Source: Patescibacteria group bacterium
GTDB lineage: Bacteria > Patescibacteriota > WWE3 > UBA101185 > UBA10185
DNA length: 6,454 nucleotides
Direction: 5' to 3'
Assembly: GCA_018818485.1 (NCBI GenBank)
Contig: JAHIRX010000052.1
Location: forward strand, 1-6,454
Below, piece after piece: positions 6,275 to 6,454 of this stretch. Every line of letters begins with the position of its first letter. Within the stretch, counting starts at the first letter, position 1. The notes below the pieces were generated by a model. It saw only the letters and a list, made by a program, of their open reading frames with translations, was not told the DNA's origin and ran no database searches. A program made the translations under genes and the position numbers.

Positions 6275-6454
6275 ATGACTAGAATATCCGTATCCAAATT
6301 AAAAGAAAACCCTTCTGCTGCTATTGGTTTAGCAGAAGATTATCCTGTTGCTATCGAAAATAGAAGTAAAGTTAAAGCTTATATTATTGGAAAAGACTTG
6401 TATGAAAAACTTGTTTCTTACTTGGAGGAGTATGCTGATTCTAAGGTAATCGAG
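6275..6454 (+). CDS. Phd/YefM family type II antitoxin, N-terminal part (runs off right edge)
   Basis: The first 60 codons of a small protein are open to the window edge. The protein starts MTRISVSKLKENPSAAIGLA, the typical start of Phd/YefM antitoxins (a short strand I-S-V-S, then the helix L-K-x-N-P-x-x-A). It continues with EDYPVAIENRSKVKAYIIGKD, the dimerising beta hairpin (P-V-A-I-x-N-R, then K-A-Y-I-I), and a helix DLYEKLVSYLEEYADSK. This N-terminal domain dimerises and binds operator DNA; the missing C-terminal tail would wrap and block the toxin. A toxin gene, often of the RelE/ParE fold, is expected just to the right but cannot be seen. The upstream gap (6227-6274) holds overlapping inverted repeats and a TTGACA promoter, which fits autoregulation. 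No Shine-Dalgarno is present. A solitary antitoxin or a plain regulator is the alternative. Confidence 0.85.
   Translation, partial: MTRISVSKLKENPSAAIGLAEDYPVAIENRSKVKAYIIGKDLYEKLVSYLEEYADSKVIE

Noticed and set aside
1..6454. TGA recoding (glycine or tryptophan) or a frameshifted gene
   Set aside because: TGA stands only at natural ends (DUF4012, glyS), and every frame runs full length for its family, so neither recoding nor frameshift is needed. I saw no tRNA gene, CRISPR array or insertion sequence.

Overview
The window is AT-rich bacterial DNA with very tight gene packing. There are six CDS plus a short divergent promoter gap, and no stretch over 60 bp lacks a gene. The standard code is used: TAA, TAG and TGA all end genes, so TGA is not reassigned. 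A DUF4012 membrane protein, a short monotopic sugar-phosphate transferase, GT4 glycosyltransferases and an alpha2-type glycyl-tRNA synthetase occur together. With near-absent leaders, this suggests a Candidate Phyla Radiation (Patescibacteria) genome, for example of the Microgenomates/WWE3/Dojkabacteria kind. That placement is inference from gene content and style; no marker-gene tree was possible.

Layout. Positions 1-295 (minus strand) hold the N-terminal part of a GT4 glycosyltransferase that runs off the left edge. Positions 296-344 are a compact back-to-back promoter region. The plus strand then carries a complete GT4 glycosyltransferase (345-1448), a PglC/WcaJ-type sugar-phosphate transferase (1454-2104) and a large single-pass DUF4012 protein (2104-4113). 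After these come recO (4110-4829), the glycyl-tRNA synthetase gene (4844-6226) and the start of a Phd/YefM-type antitoxin (6275 to the right edge). The toxin is presumably just beyond the window.

How the genes fit together. The first four genes look like part of a cell-surface glycan locus. The sugar transferase would start a polyprenyl-linked glycan, the two GT4 enzymes would extend it, and the DUF4012 protein faces outward in a position suited to export, attachment or modification of the product. That last role is a hypothesis. recO (recombinational repair) and glyS (translation) follow in the same direction. recO overlaps the DUF4012 gene by 4 nt, while glyS has its own promoter-like element.

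The most unusual signal is a repeated start-site design. A -10-like hexamer ends 6 or 7 nt before the start codon of the divergent GT gene, the plus-strand GT gene, glyS and the antitoxin gene. Transcription would then begin at or next to the start codon, giving leaderless mRNAs with no Shine-Dalgarno sequence. In contrast, the coupled DUF4012 gene inside the operon has a canonical AAGGAG. The antitoxin promoter carries two overlapping inverted repeats that share a half-site, a plausible autoregulatory operator, and the first of them includes bases of the glyS stop codon.
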